Assembly: GCF_963675165.1 (NCBI RefSeq)
Contig: NC_087382.1
Coordinates: 3,325,963 to 3,389,962, forward strand
DNA length: 64,000 nucleotides
Direction: 5' to 3'
Origin: Halichondria panicea
Lineage: Eukaryota > Porifera > Demospongiae > Suberitida > Halichondriidae
Of this stretch, positions 11,930 through 23,984 are shown one piece after another. Position 1 is the stretch's first letter. Each line of letters starts with the position of its first letter. The notes under the pieces are model-generated. The model was not told where the DNA came from. It searched no databases and saw only the letters and a list, made by a program, of their open reading frames with translations. A program made the position numbers and the translations under genes.

Positions 11930-13261
11930 CTAATCAGTATGCATGCACATTTCAGAAACCAGAGTTCTACTAACAAAAGTCTGTCCTAAATCACGACATT
12001 TAGAGTTAACAATTTCTCTTCTAACTTCAGAAGTTATTCCGTGGTGTGTTTTATGTCGAATCAGTTCAACTAGTGCTTCTTTCTGCTCCACTGACATGTC
12101 CTCCTTGTACCTCTGCACAAATGTCAGCAAACACTGATGCCATAAAACGGGTAAGTCTCTTGGGTCACTTGTAAAGCGAACAAAATGGAAAACGATTGCA
12201 TCAATGACGCGATACGGGAGAGCATATTTCTTATCAAGGAGAGTTCGAATAAAGATGCTGTTTGCACCGGTATAATCCATTTCGGCCATTTTCAACAGTG
12301 CAGCACTTGAATGTAGCATGGGCACACTGATCCTCGCCATGACACTGCTGATGATGAGAGCCTCGCGGAGAGTACAGGTCCCAGATTCACACAGCGGAAG
12401 TAGAATCCCTTTGAAGAATGCGGCAGGCTTGTACAACGACTTCTTGAGGGACATGTAAAGGTGAAAATTGAGTCGTTTGTACTCGGAAATATCGTCCCTG
12501 ATTCTGGGTAAGAGTACAAGGTTGAAAAACCGTTGTGCTTTCTTGGCATTCAAATTGGAAGCGAAAATTCGAGTGGCTTGAAACATGGCGGCAGCAGTCC
12601 AGGTATCGGGACACGTTAGGTAGAGGACTTCCTCCCAATTAGACAGAGATGGTATCACTTTGAATGCTGTGGGCAGTTTTCCTGATCGATATTTTGATAA
12701 GATGACGCCTACTCCTCGAAAAACCTCAACCACTTTTGGATCCATACTTGCACTGAGAGATTGGGCATCGGATACTTGCGTGGCTATTTCCGTCTCCTTG
12801 TCTTTCACTTTCTCCCAAATCATGTCTGCCAGGGTTCGTCTGGGTGCAGGGTCAGGGTTCATAAACAGCGCCATAGCTCGCTCGTCTTCTTCTCTCACAA
12901 CCGGAGAAAAATCTAGTTCTTCAGTTTCAGCAAATTCTTGTTCGTCATTTTCAGAGTCTTCATCATCGGAATTGATCATCTTCACTTTGCTTGAAATAGT
13001 TAGTTTCGGGGTTCGGGTGGCACCAGCTGAGGTGCGCTTCTTAGCAGCCGCGGCTCCATAGCTGTACAGTTCTTCAAGTTCCTCTTGCTGAGCTCTAGCT
13101 TGCTCCAGAATCTTGTGCGATAGAGCTCCTTCGACATACTCAGATTCTTCCCTAGACTTCTCATGCTTCACCTTCGTCCTCTGGGCCTGCCTGGGGGCAT
13201 CTCCGTCCAAGATCTGCTGTGCTAGAGACTGATGGCGTTTAGCTTTCTTCTCTTTGCCCAT
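11930..13261 (-). CDS. BYSL: Bystin, 40S ribosome biogenesis factor
   Basis: Intronless frame of 443 codons, similar to the 437 residues of human bystin. The N-terminus is basic (MGKEKKAKRHQSLAQQIL), an acidic stretch with SDDEDSEND lies near residue 100, and the conserved bystin domain fills about 150-440 (MALFMNP, RTLADMIWEKV, VVEVFRGVGVILSKYRSGKLP, LPYRVIDAIVFHF). Known role (BYSL/Enp1): binds pre-40S particles in the nucleolus and is needed for 18S rRNA processing and 40S export. Most animal orthologues are spliced, so the single exon is mildly unusual (from memory). Its 3' end has been copied into the spacer near 8 kb. The alsin-like gene lies upstream on the opposite strand. Confidence 0.93.
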   Translation of the reverse strand: MGKEKKAKRHQSLAQQILDGDAPRQAQRTKVKHEKSREESEYVEGALSHKILEQARAQQEELEELYSYGAAAAKKRTSAGATRTPKLTISSKVKMINSDDEDSENDEQEFAETEELDFSPVVREEDERAMALFMNPDPAPRRTLADMIWEKVKDKETEIATQVSDAQSLSASMDPKVVEVFRGVGVILSKYRSGKLPTAFKVIPSLSNWEEVLYLTCPDTWTAAAMFQATRIFASNLNAKKAQRFFNLVLLPRIRDDISEYKRLNFHLYMSLKKSLYKPAAFFKGILLPLCESGTCTLREALIISSVMARISVPMLHSSAALLKMAEMDYTGANSIFIRTLLDKKYALPYRVIDAIVFHFVRFTSDPRDLPVLWHQCLLTFVQRYKEDMSVEQKEALVELIRHKTHHGITSEVRREIVNSKCRDLGQTFVSRTLVSEMCMHTD

Positions 13262-13900
13262 TTTTTAGCGACCACGTGGCTGTGAAATATCATGTTTTTC
13301 GCTTAATTAGGAAATAAAAGTGAAGGCTAGAAAGTGGGCGTAGCTGATAAATACACACCCACGTGGCCACTTTAGTGTGTACATGACTGTGTAGTTGCAA
13401 AGCTTCTGTTGGTGTGTATTCAACAGCAGGAAAAGCATTTCACAGGCTTTAACTGGTTAATTAGCCCTTTTGTACTCTAGTACTGCAGTTCAACATTGAT
13501 ACAGCTGTCGACCATTCTAGCTAGCTAGCTACAGCTTGTAATCCCTCACTTCATCACTGCACTGGTTGAAGAGTATGTCTGCAGCAGTGTCATTGGCAAG
13601 AGAGCAGTCATCCAGCAGTTCTTCTACTAAGAGGAGGGCTAGGATAGTCTCAAAGTCAGAGGTGCTTGTACTCTGCAGGCCTTGTAGCAGGAGGCATCGA
13701 ACCATCTCAGTTGGAGTTACAGTGGAGAGGGGTTGCATTCAGATGCATTCAGTGCAAAGAAAAATGGCCCTTTTCAAGGTTTATACAGTAGCCTCAGTTT
13801 AATATGATTTTGACTATTTATTAAATATATTTAATATGAGCTGTGTTATAAAGTTGTTGACTGAATATATAACTCCGAGTCTCTTGGGTGATTTCTGCAG
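13262..13900. other. Spacer between bystin and the alsin-like gene; one unexplained open frame
   Basis: Presumably holds the bystin promoter. The minus-strand frame 13529-13738 has a protein-like composition (MVRCLLLQGLQ, then ILALLLVEELLDDCSLAND), suggesting a helical protein C-terminus, but I cannot identify it and find no partner exons. The plus-strand reading of the same bases is Ser/Arg-rich and less convincing. If the alsin-like gene has exons upstream of 13901, I could not recognise them here. Confidence 0.35.
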
Positions 13901-16900
13901 ACAAATATTGATGTTATTCATGACCTGAAAACAGTCTGGGTGAACGACATGATTGACGACGAGACCGGAGATATTAGGTATATAAGTTGATAATAATACA
14001 GCCATTATTTTTTATATAACTAGCCAATGAACAACCACTTGACCTCGTCATTTGACCTCGGTACTGACTGGCATGAATATTTATATTTTGTTCGTATATT
14101 ATAGGAATTGCTTTGCAGTACTGACTCCAGAAAACGAGTACATTTTGCAATCAGCTAACCATCGAACAAAGGTAATGCAACCATATTAATTACGCGTTAC
14201 TTACCGTATAGCATGCAGGCTATTTTCGTATAAGTGGCATAATCCCAACGAAATGTACTATATACATCACCATTCCGAGTTGTATAATTATGAATACGAA
14301 ATATTAAATGCATGGGTAGGGCATACGAAATTTGACCAATGAAAATTCACCCGTAACAAAAACGTACTGATAGCTGCTATATACAGTCCTTATGTAACCT
14401 CTCCACATTATAATTATATACCTGCATATATGCACAGATTGAGTGGATGCAAGCCATTTCTGTTGCAGTCTCACAGTCCCTCAAGTTTCGGGGGAGCTAC
14501 AGACCTAGGTATGTCGATTAAAATACTTTCACTGAAATTCTTCTCTTTAAACTAACACATAATTCACCGGTTCATTAACCTATGAGAGCATGTATGCCCT
14601 TAAGGTACATGTAATGTAGTGGGTAACCACACAGACAGCTGCATATCTGGAGCATGTTTGTGTGGCCTTCTGTATCGACTAATGCTCTGATCCAGAAACA
14701 ATATACCACCTCTCCATTATATTCATATAGACCACACACACTTAGTCGGAAATTGTGTTTTTGTTGTGTCCATTTTTGAAAGGAACATGTGTGGTTAGAC
14801 TCATCATGAGCTAGTTGGACAATCGCACACACGCACTGTCCATTCTTTAAAATGTATTGTATTGATTGATTGCTTAGTAACTGGAGCAAGCTAGACGATC
14901 TACGAAAGTGGCTGTCTGTTAGAGAGGTGGAGTTTCACTACAGGACACACCCACTTTACAAGGGAGCAGTGTACACTGGGAAATGGAACCTTGGAATGCC
15001 CCATATATGGTAATTAAGAAAGAATAGTTGTGGAAACCGTCTTTAACATTTCTAGCTGTAATTATTGATCACACTATAGTGCGTGTGCATGTCTTGATTA
15101 AAATTGAGCGTTCACTGCGATTTTGTATATCTAGAATTCTTAGCCAACTTTACAAATAATTATGCTTGAAATAAGTGTGAAAAAATGCACTTAGTGTATA
15201 AACAGTGCTAGCGTAATTACTTTGTAGTGTCTTTCGCGAAGTCATATTTGGAGTAAAATTGCCTCTGGCATAACTTGTCAGCTAGCTCTGTCATGTGATG
15301 ATGTCAGTGTGCCCCAATTTAGCCTTAGGCAGTAAGTGTAAATTTGGCTGTATTTTTCCAATGTTTACAATCACTCGTAACCACTGGACCATGCTTGCAT
15401 GAATGCGTGCTCAAAACCCCGTGCATAATTTCGTTAGCGCGTTGGCATATTCGTCTGTGCTCTGTATACCTGCTAACCACCCTCACACCACACACCTACA
15501 CACACACACCTACACACACACACCAGCTATAGTACCACACTAGCTTATACTGCTACAACTCTTTTTCACCTCACTCGAAATTCAAACCTTATAAGTCAAC
15601 CACTAGCTTGTACACAGTGGGACCACACTCTTAGAGCATTTTTAAAACTGTCAAGTGAGGTGAAAACGGTTGTATGGTTGTATCACACATCACACTACAT
15701 GCATGCATATACGACACTTGTCACATGTGCATATCTATCATCTATTACAGTGGATCCATGAAGTGGCCTAATGGCGACTGCTACGAAGGAGAATTCTTGT
15801 TTGGGAAATTCCATGGGTGAGGCTATTATTGTTTTGTAAACACATAATCAGCGACTCTTTATTCTTGAAAACAAACAAACTTATGGCCTTAAGAATCTCT
15901 TGAAATGTCGAACTTTATGGTGATTAGAATTTACTAAGTAGTAGTTAAAATGCAATTTTTTTCAGCATACCTTTAGTGCGGTAGTTGTGTTCTTATTTCA
16001 TGTGTATAGCTTCCAACTTGCTGCATGTTTTGTATGGCATTTATTGGTCTAAACGCATGCAAGCATGACCATATTAAGCCTTGCTTGTGCATACAACTAT
16101 TTTCAATATAATTATCACTTGTAATGATTATGTCATCAAATCCAATGCGAGTGTCCGGAAATTTTTGTTTTTCAAATTAATGTGCTATCATTTGCAATAT
16201 CAAGAACTCCACATACACCCCTCACACCTATCACCACTCACATACGCCCACACACACACACACACACAGCACTGGTACGATGCTCTGGCTCTCCCATCAC
16301 AACAGACGTACCTACACTGGCAGTTGGAGAGACGGTAGCATACAAGGCTACGGTGAGATGACATACACAGATCACACCGTGTACACTGGGTGGTGGTCCA
16401 TGGAAAGAAGGTGTGGTCACGGTCGTCTGGATCTACCTGAAGGGGGCGGGGCTTATATCGGAGCCTGGGAAGGAGGGAAGAGAAATGGATATGGCATCTT
16501 TAACAATGTGGCTAAGTAAGTACTTACGTGATATCATATACTTTAGTTAGCATTAACTTTTAGCATTTAATTTCCAGCATTATCATATTTCAGCACATGC
16601 ATGTACCAGCTGCACCATTTGGAATGCAATTAGACCAACATTGTTGATGTGATGGCTATATTCATCCTCTATCTCACCCAAATTGTCCCTATTATGTGGT
16701 AAACTAGCTAGCCTAAGAGGTGGTTATTTTTGTCTAGAGGTGGTTAATACCAACCACCACCATCGACCAGTGTGGGAACATCACTGTATAATAATAGTAC
16801 TCAAGAACTATTATTTATATGACTGTGTTATGTGTTATGATTTCACGCAGCATTTCTCTAGTCTACAGAGAGGGATTAATTTTGTTTATAATTAATGATT

Positions 16901-19900
16901 TTTACTCTAATTACTGTTGCTATGGCTTCAGATCCGAGCGCTATCTGGGCATGTGGAGAAATGATAAACGACACGGACCCGGGATCTTGGCGGCAAACAA
17001 CAAGTTCTACTACTCTGGAAACTATGACAATGGAGAGAAGAAAGTACGTTATAGCGAAGCGTGTACATTAATTATTGTTGCCCTATAGTGAAACTACCAT
17101 TGGTTCTATCCATTTTGACTTGCATGTGTGATTTTTATGTGCGGGGTTGGTGCAAATATTCGTATGAACTGCCTAGTGACGTTGAACCTATTGCAATCGA
17201 TTTTGTAGTTTTAATTTTCAGCTCTACAATAAAAATGTCCACCATACGAAAAAAAACAACGCTTTATACAGTTCTATGTTCGTGATTGCAAAATGGATGC
17301 ACTGCATATTATGTGGTTTAGGATTTAGTTGATTTCCATTCCCGTTCCCTGCTACAGTTGTTTGGTGGACGGAGCTCCGAGTCAGTGAACCAAGACGATA
17401 AGTGGAGTCCCATATTCCAGTCCGCCAGTGCACTCCTCGAACAAATGGTCAGGGATAAATTATTTCAAAGACTTTGTTTAGTAATTATGACAGATGTTGT
17501 TTATACTCTCAATACTACTGAATTGACAGCTGTGCATACCATCACCTTGGAGATTAGTCTGGCGAATAATGTCAACACTGTTTAGTTTCAGCTGGAGTGA
17601 ATGTACACATTAGTTAGGGTATAAAAATTAAAAATGTATTCTAGCTCATCGAATGGGCGCCATAAACAATCAAAAAGCTATTTGGCGCCAAATAGACCTT
17701 TGATTTTTTATAACATTCTCTCTAAGATTTCAGACCAACAGAACAAATTAAGTTGCTTCATTTTGTCATTCTGCATGCATGTGCTAATAGATAATACTCT
17801 TATCTGTATACGAGTGTCTGCATTAATATTCGCTGTGCTGCACTTGTGTGTAGGTGAGCATCAGTCACAGTGATGGTGGTCAAGAGATGCAGCCTCTCAA
17901 GGTAGAGGCAGCTGGTAGTGATACAGACAGTGCCGTGGCCATGGATTTCAGTGATATTGGAGCATCACCTGACATGGACGTGAGCTGTCGGACGTGCCAC
18001 GGTAGTCTCCGAGACGAGGGGGAGTGTGTGGTGTGTAGAGTGGAGGTGAGGCTATGTGTAGAGTGTGGGGGTGGTGAAGGTGTGTGTGGAGTGGGTGTGC
18101 GTGGGTAGAGGTGAGACTGAGTGTGAGGGTGTGTGTGTATGTGTGTGGACGGGTGAGTGGGTAGACGTGAGGTGTGTGTAAAAATAGGAGTAGTTTCAGA
18201 CGATATTTTCCCTGGTATACAAACAGAACATCTAGAGCAACAATAAACCGTTTTCCTAGTGCACACAATTACATCAATTAATTCTCTCACCATGCACGCA
18301 CACCATGCAGGGCTTCAAGTCCAGTGATCATCCCCTGGGGCTACTAGTCAATATCCTCACAAGGTGTTTCAACGAGAGCTACTCGGGCATTGGTTGTCAT
18401 AGTAGCCTCCTCTCCCACGCAGTCGGAGAGTTGTGCTCCATTACCACAAGACTACACCATCTCGTAAAGTAAGAGCTTCTCTTTGGAGCTATGGAAAGCT
18501 AACGTATTATTGACAATGTGTGCATGCGTGTGGCATTTCCAGTATTTAATGTACTAAAAATTCAGTAGCTGGCACACGGTGTTTTTTGCTGTATATTAGG
18601 TTGTAAAAATATGATTTTAATGAAGTTTATCACGTAGTTATAATATAACTACGTGATAAACTTCATTAAAATCATATTTTTCCTTTATTATATCCTTCCT
18701 CCCATTACACCTACAGATTGCACTGCCCCACGCTGATATCAGTAGACGAAGATGACCTCACTGGAAAACCCAAATCACAACTGAGTCTCCTGTTAAAATC
18801 CCGCAAGGGGTTTCGAAGAACCTCACAAAAGAATAGCTTTGGTACAGACCCAAGCTGGCTACACCCGATATTACTACCGTCCATTTTCAAGACTCTCTTT
18901 GCACTGTACAGCGAGCATCATCGCGAGGACAGTAAGAGGCTGAGTGAGAAGATGGCGACGTTGGACACGATGAGTGACGAGAGACTCTGTAGAGCCGTGG
19001 GTATTCCTAGGTGAGGGATGTACATGTAAGCTTAGTGAGAGGCCTTTCAGATAATGCGAACTCATTTTTTCTTCGGCTATATACACTGCACATGTTCTAG
19101 TGTACGTACGTATAAATAATTTTATTGCTATGCCGGTATTTTCCTGAGATCTTAGTATGGCATCCATGTATATAACGTACCGATTAATTAATCGATTGTT
19201 ATGTTTTCTGTTTCCAGTTTATATCAAGACTATCTACAGCGTAACCAAGACAACGACGATTCCCTCCTCACCACACCCCTCTCCGACAGATGCGAGAGCG
19301 CTGCCCTCATACTGCAGAGAATCAAGTAAGATCTACATCTTTAATTTGTACCCGACAGTATATACTAACCACCCCCTATCACACACACCCACACAGTCAG
19401 TTCTCCACACCTCAGAACAAGTTGCTGTGTGTACAAGAAGCCAACGATGAACTTGTGAATGTAAGTGTTTGTGTAGCATTATTTCTGACAGATTCAGTAA
19501 ATTTGACAAGCCAACCAAATTCTTATGGTCTTGTGTTTGGGCTACTCTAGAGTGTCCGTTTCTTAACCTAAGAAGTACATTTTGTACATTTTTGAGAGCG
19601 GTAATCATATTTTACGCTTAAATTATCAATCAGATCCGTGGTGTATATAGTGTGACTTTATAACTTGGTGTAGCTTCTGGATGAGCTGAGGGACGACCAA
19701 TCAACTTATGACTCAAGGGACCCCCCACTCTCCCCACTAGACGATCCCCCACACATTGACCCCCAGCAGGGGGCAGAGTACCCCCCACATAGGCAGTCTG
19801 TGGGAAGAAGGAGGAGTGTTCCCACTGGACTGTTCTCATTGGTCGCTGTGAGATCTAGGTTAGTTGCACGTACATGCTGATAGTGTGTGATACGTGAATA

Positions 19901-22479
19901 TAATTATAGATTGGAGAATCTTTGCTCTGAGATCCAGTTTATTCAAGACTTTGCCGGAACGTACCTCCTGACTGGGAAAAATGGATTCCTGCTCGGCAAG
20001 CTACAGGTGTGCGCATTGTGTACACTTTAATATATCTCATACAGAAAAGAGGTTCATTATAATTATATTATCTCAGCAGCTACCAATAGCTAGTGCTCTA
20101 GTGCAGAGCTAATTACTAAGTAGAATAGCAACTTTCTATTAGCAGTTTTTGCTATGCATGATTTGGAAATGGCCTTCAATGTGAGGTTTTTATGTAGACT
20201 AGCCAGAGCGAAGCTTTAACGTTGCTTGAGGCTTGTAGTAACTATTGGTTGCAAAGTCTTCTTTGTGTTAATATATAGCTTAGCTTGCTTAGCACTATTC
20301 TAATCAGTTATAGGCCTCGTCCAACGGTCTCTATGGGATTATGAGACCCTCAGGCCCTTAGTAGCGCCCTCGCTGCGCTCGGGGGCACTACAGCCTCGGG
20401 CCCTCAGGGTCTCGTAATCCCATAGAGACCTTGGATTCAGTCTATAACTTCGTGTGTCGGCTTTATATACTCTACTACTAGTACCAAAGCTTAAACACAT
20501 GCTATGGGGAGACTTTGAGGCACATTAACCTGGCTGCATTGTAGAGGGTATATACAACACAAGCAACTTAATTAAATTGATCTTGTCACTGATTTAATCT
20601 ATCTATAATTAAAGTTATGGCAGTTAAAAGACACCCCCCCCCCCCCCCCATCTGTTTAATCTGATTTTGGGAATCTTTCAGCTGCCATAACTTGAATTCT
20701 GTGGATCGAAAATCAAATATTTTATGTTTTCTGAAAGGTTAGAAAGAGACCTTTCAAATGGTACCATTAGTGTGACGATAGTGTGACGTTTGTGTACAGT
20801 AGTGTGATGGTAGTGTGGAAACACACCATTTGAAAGGTATTTTTCTACGCTTTCAGAAAATCATAAAATATTTGACATTGGATCAACTTTACTGAAGTTA
20901 TGGCAGTTAAAAGACCCCCCCCCTCCCCATCCGTTTAATCTGATTTTGGGAATCTTTTAGCTGCCATAACTTGAATTCTGTGGATTGAAAATCAAATATT
21001 TTATGTTTTTCTGAAAGCTTAGAAAGAGACCTTTCAAATGGTATATACTATCAGTGTGACGATAGTGTGACGATAGTGTGACGATAGTGTGGCGATAGTG
21101 TGACGATAGTGTGACGTTTGTGTACAGTAGTGTGATGGTAGTGTGGAAACACACTATTTGAAAGGTATTTTTCTAAGCTTTCAGAAAATCATAAAATATT
21201 TGACATTGGATCGACTTTACTGAAGTTATGGCAGTTAAAAGACACCCCCCCCCCCATCCGTTTAATCTGATTTTGGGAATCTTTTAGCTGCCATAACTTG
21301 AATTCTGTGGATCGAAAATCAAATATTTTATGTTTTTCTGAAAGCTTAGAAAGAGACCTTTCAAATGGTATATACCATCAGTGTGACGATAGTGTGACGA
21401 TAGTGTGACGTTTGTGTACAGTATAGTGTGATGGTAGTGTGGAAACACACCATTTGAAAGGTATTTTTCTGAGCTTTCAGAAAATCATAAAATATTTGAC
21501 ATTGGATCAACTTTACTGAAGTTATGGCAGTTAAAAGACACCCCCCCCCCATCCGTTTAATCTGATTTTGGGAATCTTTTAGCTGCCATAACTTGAATTC
21601 TGTGGATCGAAAATCAAATATTTATGTTTTTCTGAAAGCTTAGAAAGAGACCTTTCAAATGGTATATACCATCAGTGTGACGATAGTGTGACGATAGTGT
21701 GACGTTTGTGTACAGTAGTGTGATGGTAGTGTGGAAACACACCATTTGAAAGGTATTTTTCTGAGCTTTCAGAAAATCATAAAATATTTGACATTGGATC
21801 AACTTTACTGTTACCCCCATCCGTTTAATCTGATTTTGGGAATCTTTCAGCTGCCATAACTTGAATTCTGTGGGTCGAAAATCAAATATTTTATGTTTTT
21901 CTGAAAGCTGAGAAAGAGACCTTTCAAATGGTATATACCATCAGTGTGACGATAGTGTGACGATAGTGTGACGTTTGTGTACAGTAGTGTGATGGTAGTG
22001 TGGAAACACACCATTTGAAAGGTATTTTTCTGAGCTTTCAGAAAATCATAAAATATTTGACATTGGATCAACTTTTAATTACTGTTACCCCCATCCGTTT
22101 AATCTGATTTTGGGAATCTTTCAGCTGCCATAACTTGAATTCTGTGGGTCGAAAATCAAATATTTTATGTTTTTCTGAAAGCTGAGAAAGAGACCTTTCA
22201 AATGGTACCATCAGTATGACGATAGTGTGACGATAGTGTGACGATAGTGTGACGTTTGTGTACAGTAGTGTGATGGTAGTGTGGAAACACACCATTTGAA
22301 AGGTATTTTTCTAAGCTTTCAGAAAATCATAAAATATTTGACATTGGATCAACTTTACTGTACTGTTTGTTCCTTGCATGCAGGACTGCCACTTCCAGCT
22401 TCAAGAGCTTCGATTACAAGAATTTGAATCAAGTCAAGAATTGTTGAACAGAAAACGAACAATTACTTATGTCAGATAA
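13901..22479 (+). CDS. Alsin-like PH-MORN-VPS9 protein (Rab5 GEF type), 5' end unresolved
   Basis: Sixteen proposed exons keep one frame for 684 residues: 13901-13977, 14105-14171, 14438-14508, 14878-15009, 15751-15816, 16270-16515, 16932-17043, 17358-17447, 17854-18045, 18311-18468, 18717-19010, 19218-19325, 19397-19460, 19674-19858, 19910-20006, 22384-22479. Residues 1-72 match the C-terminal half of a PH domain ending KIEWMQAISVAVSQ. Then come about seven MORN motifs (YTGKW, YEGEF, YTGSWRDGSIQGYGEM, YTGWW, YIGAWEGGKRNGYG, YLGMWRNDKRHGPG, YYSGNYDNG), a linker with CRTCHG...CVVC, and a VPS9-type region (HPLGLLVNIL, PILLPSIFKTLFALYSEH, YLLTGKNGF). The order PH-MORN-VPS9 is that of ALS2/alsin, which activates Rab5 on endosomes. 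The N-terminal RCC1-like and DH parts are not seen and only 640 bases separate the first exon from bystin, so the gene may be shorter than alsin. Two tail copies lie downstream. Confidence 0.8.
18605..18681. repeat. 77-bp perfect palindrome in an alsin-like intron
   Basis: Two 38-base arms (AAAAATATGATTTTAATG... and its exact complement) flank a single central base. It would extrude as a long hairpin. It lies 36 bases upstream of the exon at 18717. Confidence 0.9.
20319..20448. repeat. Hairpin-like inverted repeat (MITE-like)
   Basis: GGTCTCTATGGGATTATGAGACCCTCAGG is mirrored by CCTCAGGGTCTCGTAATCCCATAGAGACC, with a GC-rich centre (GCGCCCTCGCTGCGCTCGGGGGC). No coding content; intronic. Confidence 0.7.
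20607..22366. repeat. Six-unit satellite of near-palindromic units with inner minisatellite
   Basis: CTGCCATAACTTGAATTCTG recurs at about 20692, 20961, 21288, 21582, 21851 and 22124, giving units of about 270-327 bases. Within each unit the left arm (AAATATTTTATG...CTGAAAGC...CCTTTCAAATGG) is the inverted copy of the right arm (CCATTTGAAAGG...GCTTTCAG...AAATATTTGA). Between the arms lie 2-6 copies of an 11-base repeat (AGTGTGACGAT), and a poly-C run precedes most units. A single related fragment lies at about 57000-57045 in a DDHD intron, so the unit probably began as a mobile hairpin element before tandem amplification. Confidence 0.85.
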
Positions 22480-22835
22480 AAACATGCAACGAGTATTTAC
22501 GACTATATATACCAGCTGCAACTAATTAACACAAAGCGTACTATAACTAATTTTTATCACACTGTATCAGGAGGCCTAGGAAATTTGCATTTTCTGTCTG
22601 GGTAACTTCTTCCTTATATAGGGTAACACTAACAGATACAGGATTTCAGGTGCTGATGCCTCGGCGGAGATGCCAAAGCTACATAAGGCCATGCAAAGTC
22701 AATTTGTAGTTTCTATATAGGCCTATATCTACAGAAAAATATCGGATAATGAACAGTTGCTCGTTGGTTTTGCCAGTTGCTAGAGGCATGCAAATCTACC
22801 AAATTAATAATCTTCTGTGGACAAAACATTGTTTT
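22480..22835. other. Spacer after the alsin-like gene
   Basis: AT-rich, no gene. The first part (AAAACATGCAACGAGTAT...) is the alsin-like 3' flank; it recurs after the tail copies at about 24856 and 26307. Confidence 0.4.
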
Positions 22836-23925
22836 TGTGGGCAGCCATTCTGATCTGTTGTTCTGTTGTTGTTATGTGCAGTCGTAATTATGTGTAATGG
22901 AATTCCCCTTACACACAATAGAGGGTGTGTCTGGCATGTCAGTGGTGAGGGTATTCATATCATTCCAAGAATACAAGCTCCTCTGGGTACTACTGTGGTA
23001 CTCCCCCAGAGGAGATACAACACACATGCCTTGTAATTGAGAGCTAGCTGTGCAGTATTGGATCTTTCTTTATACCAGTGATATATAGTAGAGAGAACTT
23101 GATAATTATGGAGTGAGTGATATTGCATGGTTACTGTATAATTTCACTATAAATATAATTAAACTTTTACTCTATAGACAACAAGCTGAGGATTGGAGGG
23201 AGCCTGTTAGATGGCAGGGCCGGTAAGTGCATGATGTATGATTACTGCCATTACATGCAGTATATATAATTAAAAATAGGCAACAAGCTGAGAAGTTGCT
23301 TAGTACTGTTAATAATGGTGATGTCAGGAAAGTGAAGTCCCTGTTGGCACGTGGGGCCGACCCCAACCATCCTGATTGTTTTCCGTTACACCGTGCTTGT
23401 TTATTTGGTTACCTGGAGATAGTGAAGGCACTTGTTGAGGCTGGGGCAGACCCTGAGAGGAAGAATAAGGAGGGCTTGTCTCCAGTTCATTATGCAGCCT
23501 CTAACGGTCATAAGGAATTGTTGGTTTACTTGATCAGGGATTGCAAGGCCAGCGCTAGTGAGTAATAATTAGTTCTAATTCATTCAGCTGCTAAATGACT
23601 GTGTTTAAATAACGATGTATATGGGCTAATCACATCGCTATAGTTAGCTGCAGAGTGGGTTATAGTTTAAAAAACGACAAGGTTTTTCGGTTTTGACCTC
23701 TGATGGATCGTTATGTACATAAAATGTTCATTGGGCGCTTTGAGTACCTGGCCTAGAGAGGGCCATTAAAAGATTGCTCTTACATATGAAAATATTAGTG
23801 ACACCCAACATTCATGTATAGATACCAGGGACCAGTTCAACAATACTCCACTCCACTATGCATGCTATGATGGTGACCTAGATATGGTGCAGTACTTGGT
23901 GGAAAAAAAAAACTGTTGACCTTTT
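22836..23925 (+). pseudogene. Roco-array copy 1: truncated ankyrin gene
   Basis: The shared 5' block (GGGTGTGTCTGGCATGTC near 22923) is followed by ATGGA at 23108-23112, exon 2 at 23178-23222 (MEQQAEDWREPVRWQGR) and the main ankyrin exon 23280-23557 (GDVRKVKSLLARGADPNHP, ..EIVKALVEAGADPE.., PVHYAASNGHKELLVYLI). The next ankyrin exon starts at about 23822 (TRDQFNNTPLHYACYDGD) but its end is corrupted by an A-run, and it reaches a TGA after KKNC where the other copies have a splice donor. No later ankyrin, GTPase or Death exon follows; alsin-like tail sequence begins at about 23985. It is most simply a truncated pseudogene, though a short ankyrin-only product cannot be excluded. Confidence 0.75.
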
Positions 23926-23984
23926 TTTTTATTAACATTTTCTTTTAAACTGCCCCCCCCTTTTCAAAATTCCTGGATCCGCCC

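Noticed and set aside
12387-12638. Secondary frames within bystin
   Set aside because: Shadows of the strongly conserved bystin frame.
20957-22295. Several minus-strand frames with near-identical proteins (FHTTITLLYTNVTLSSHYRH)
   Set aside because: They are readings of the hairpin satellite units; they lack a consistent start, and the repeats are explained by DNA-level amplification.
20607-22366. Regularly spaced repeats that might suggest a CRISPR-like array
   Set aside because: Units are long (about 270-330 bases) near-palindromes with no unique spacers, in an intron-rich animal genome.
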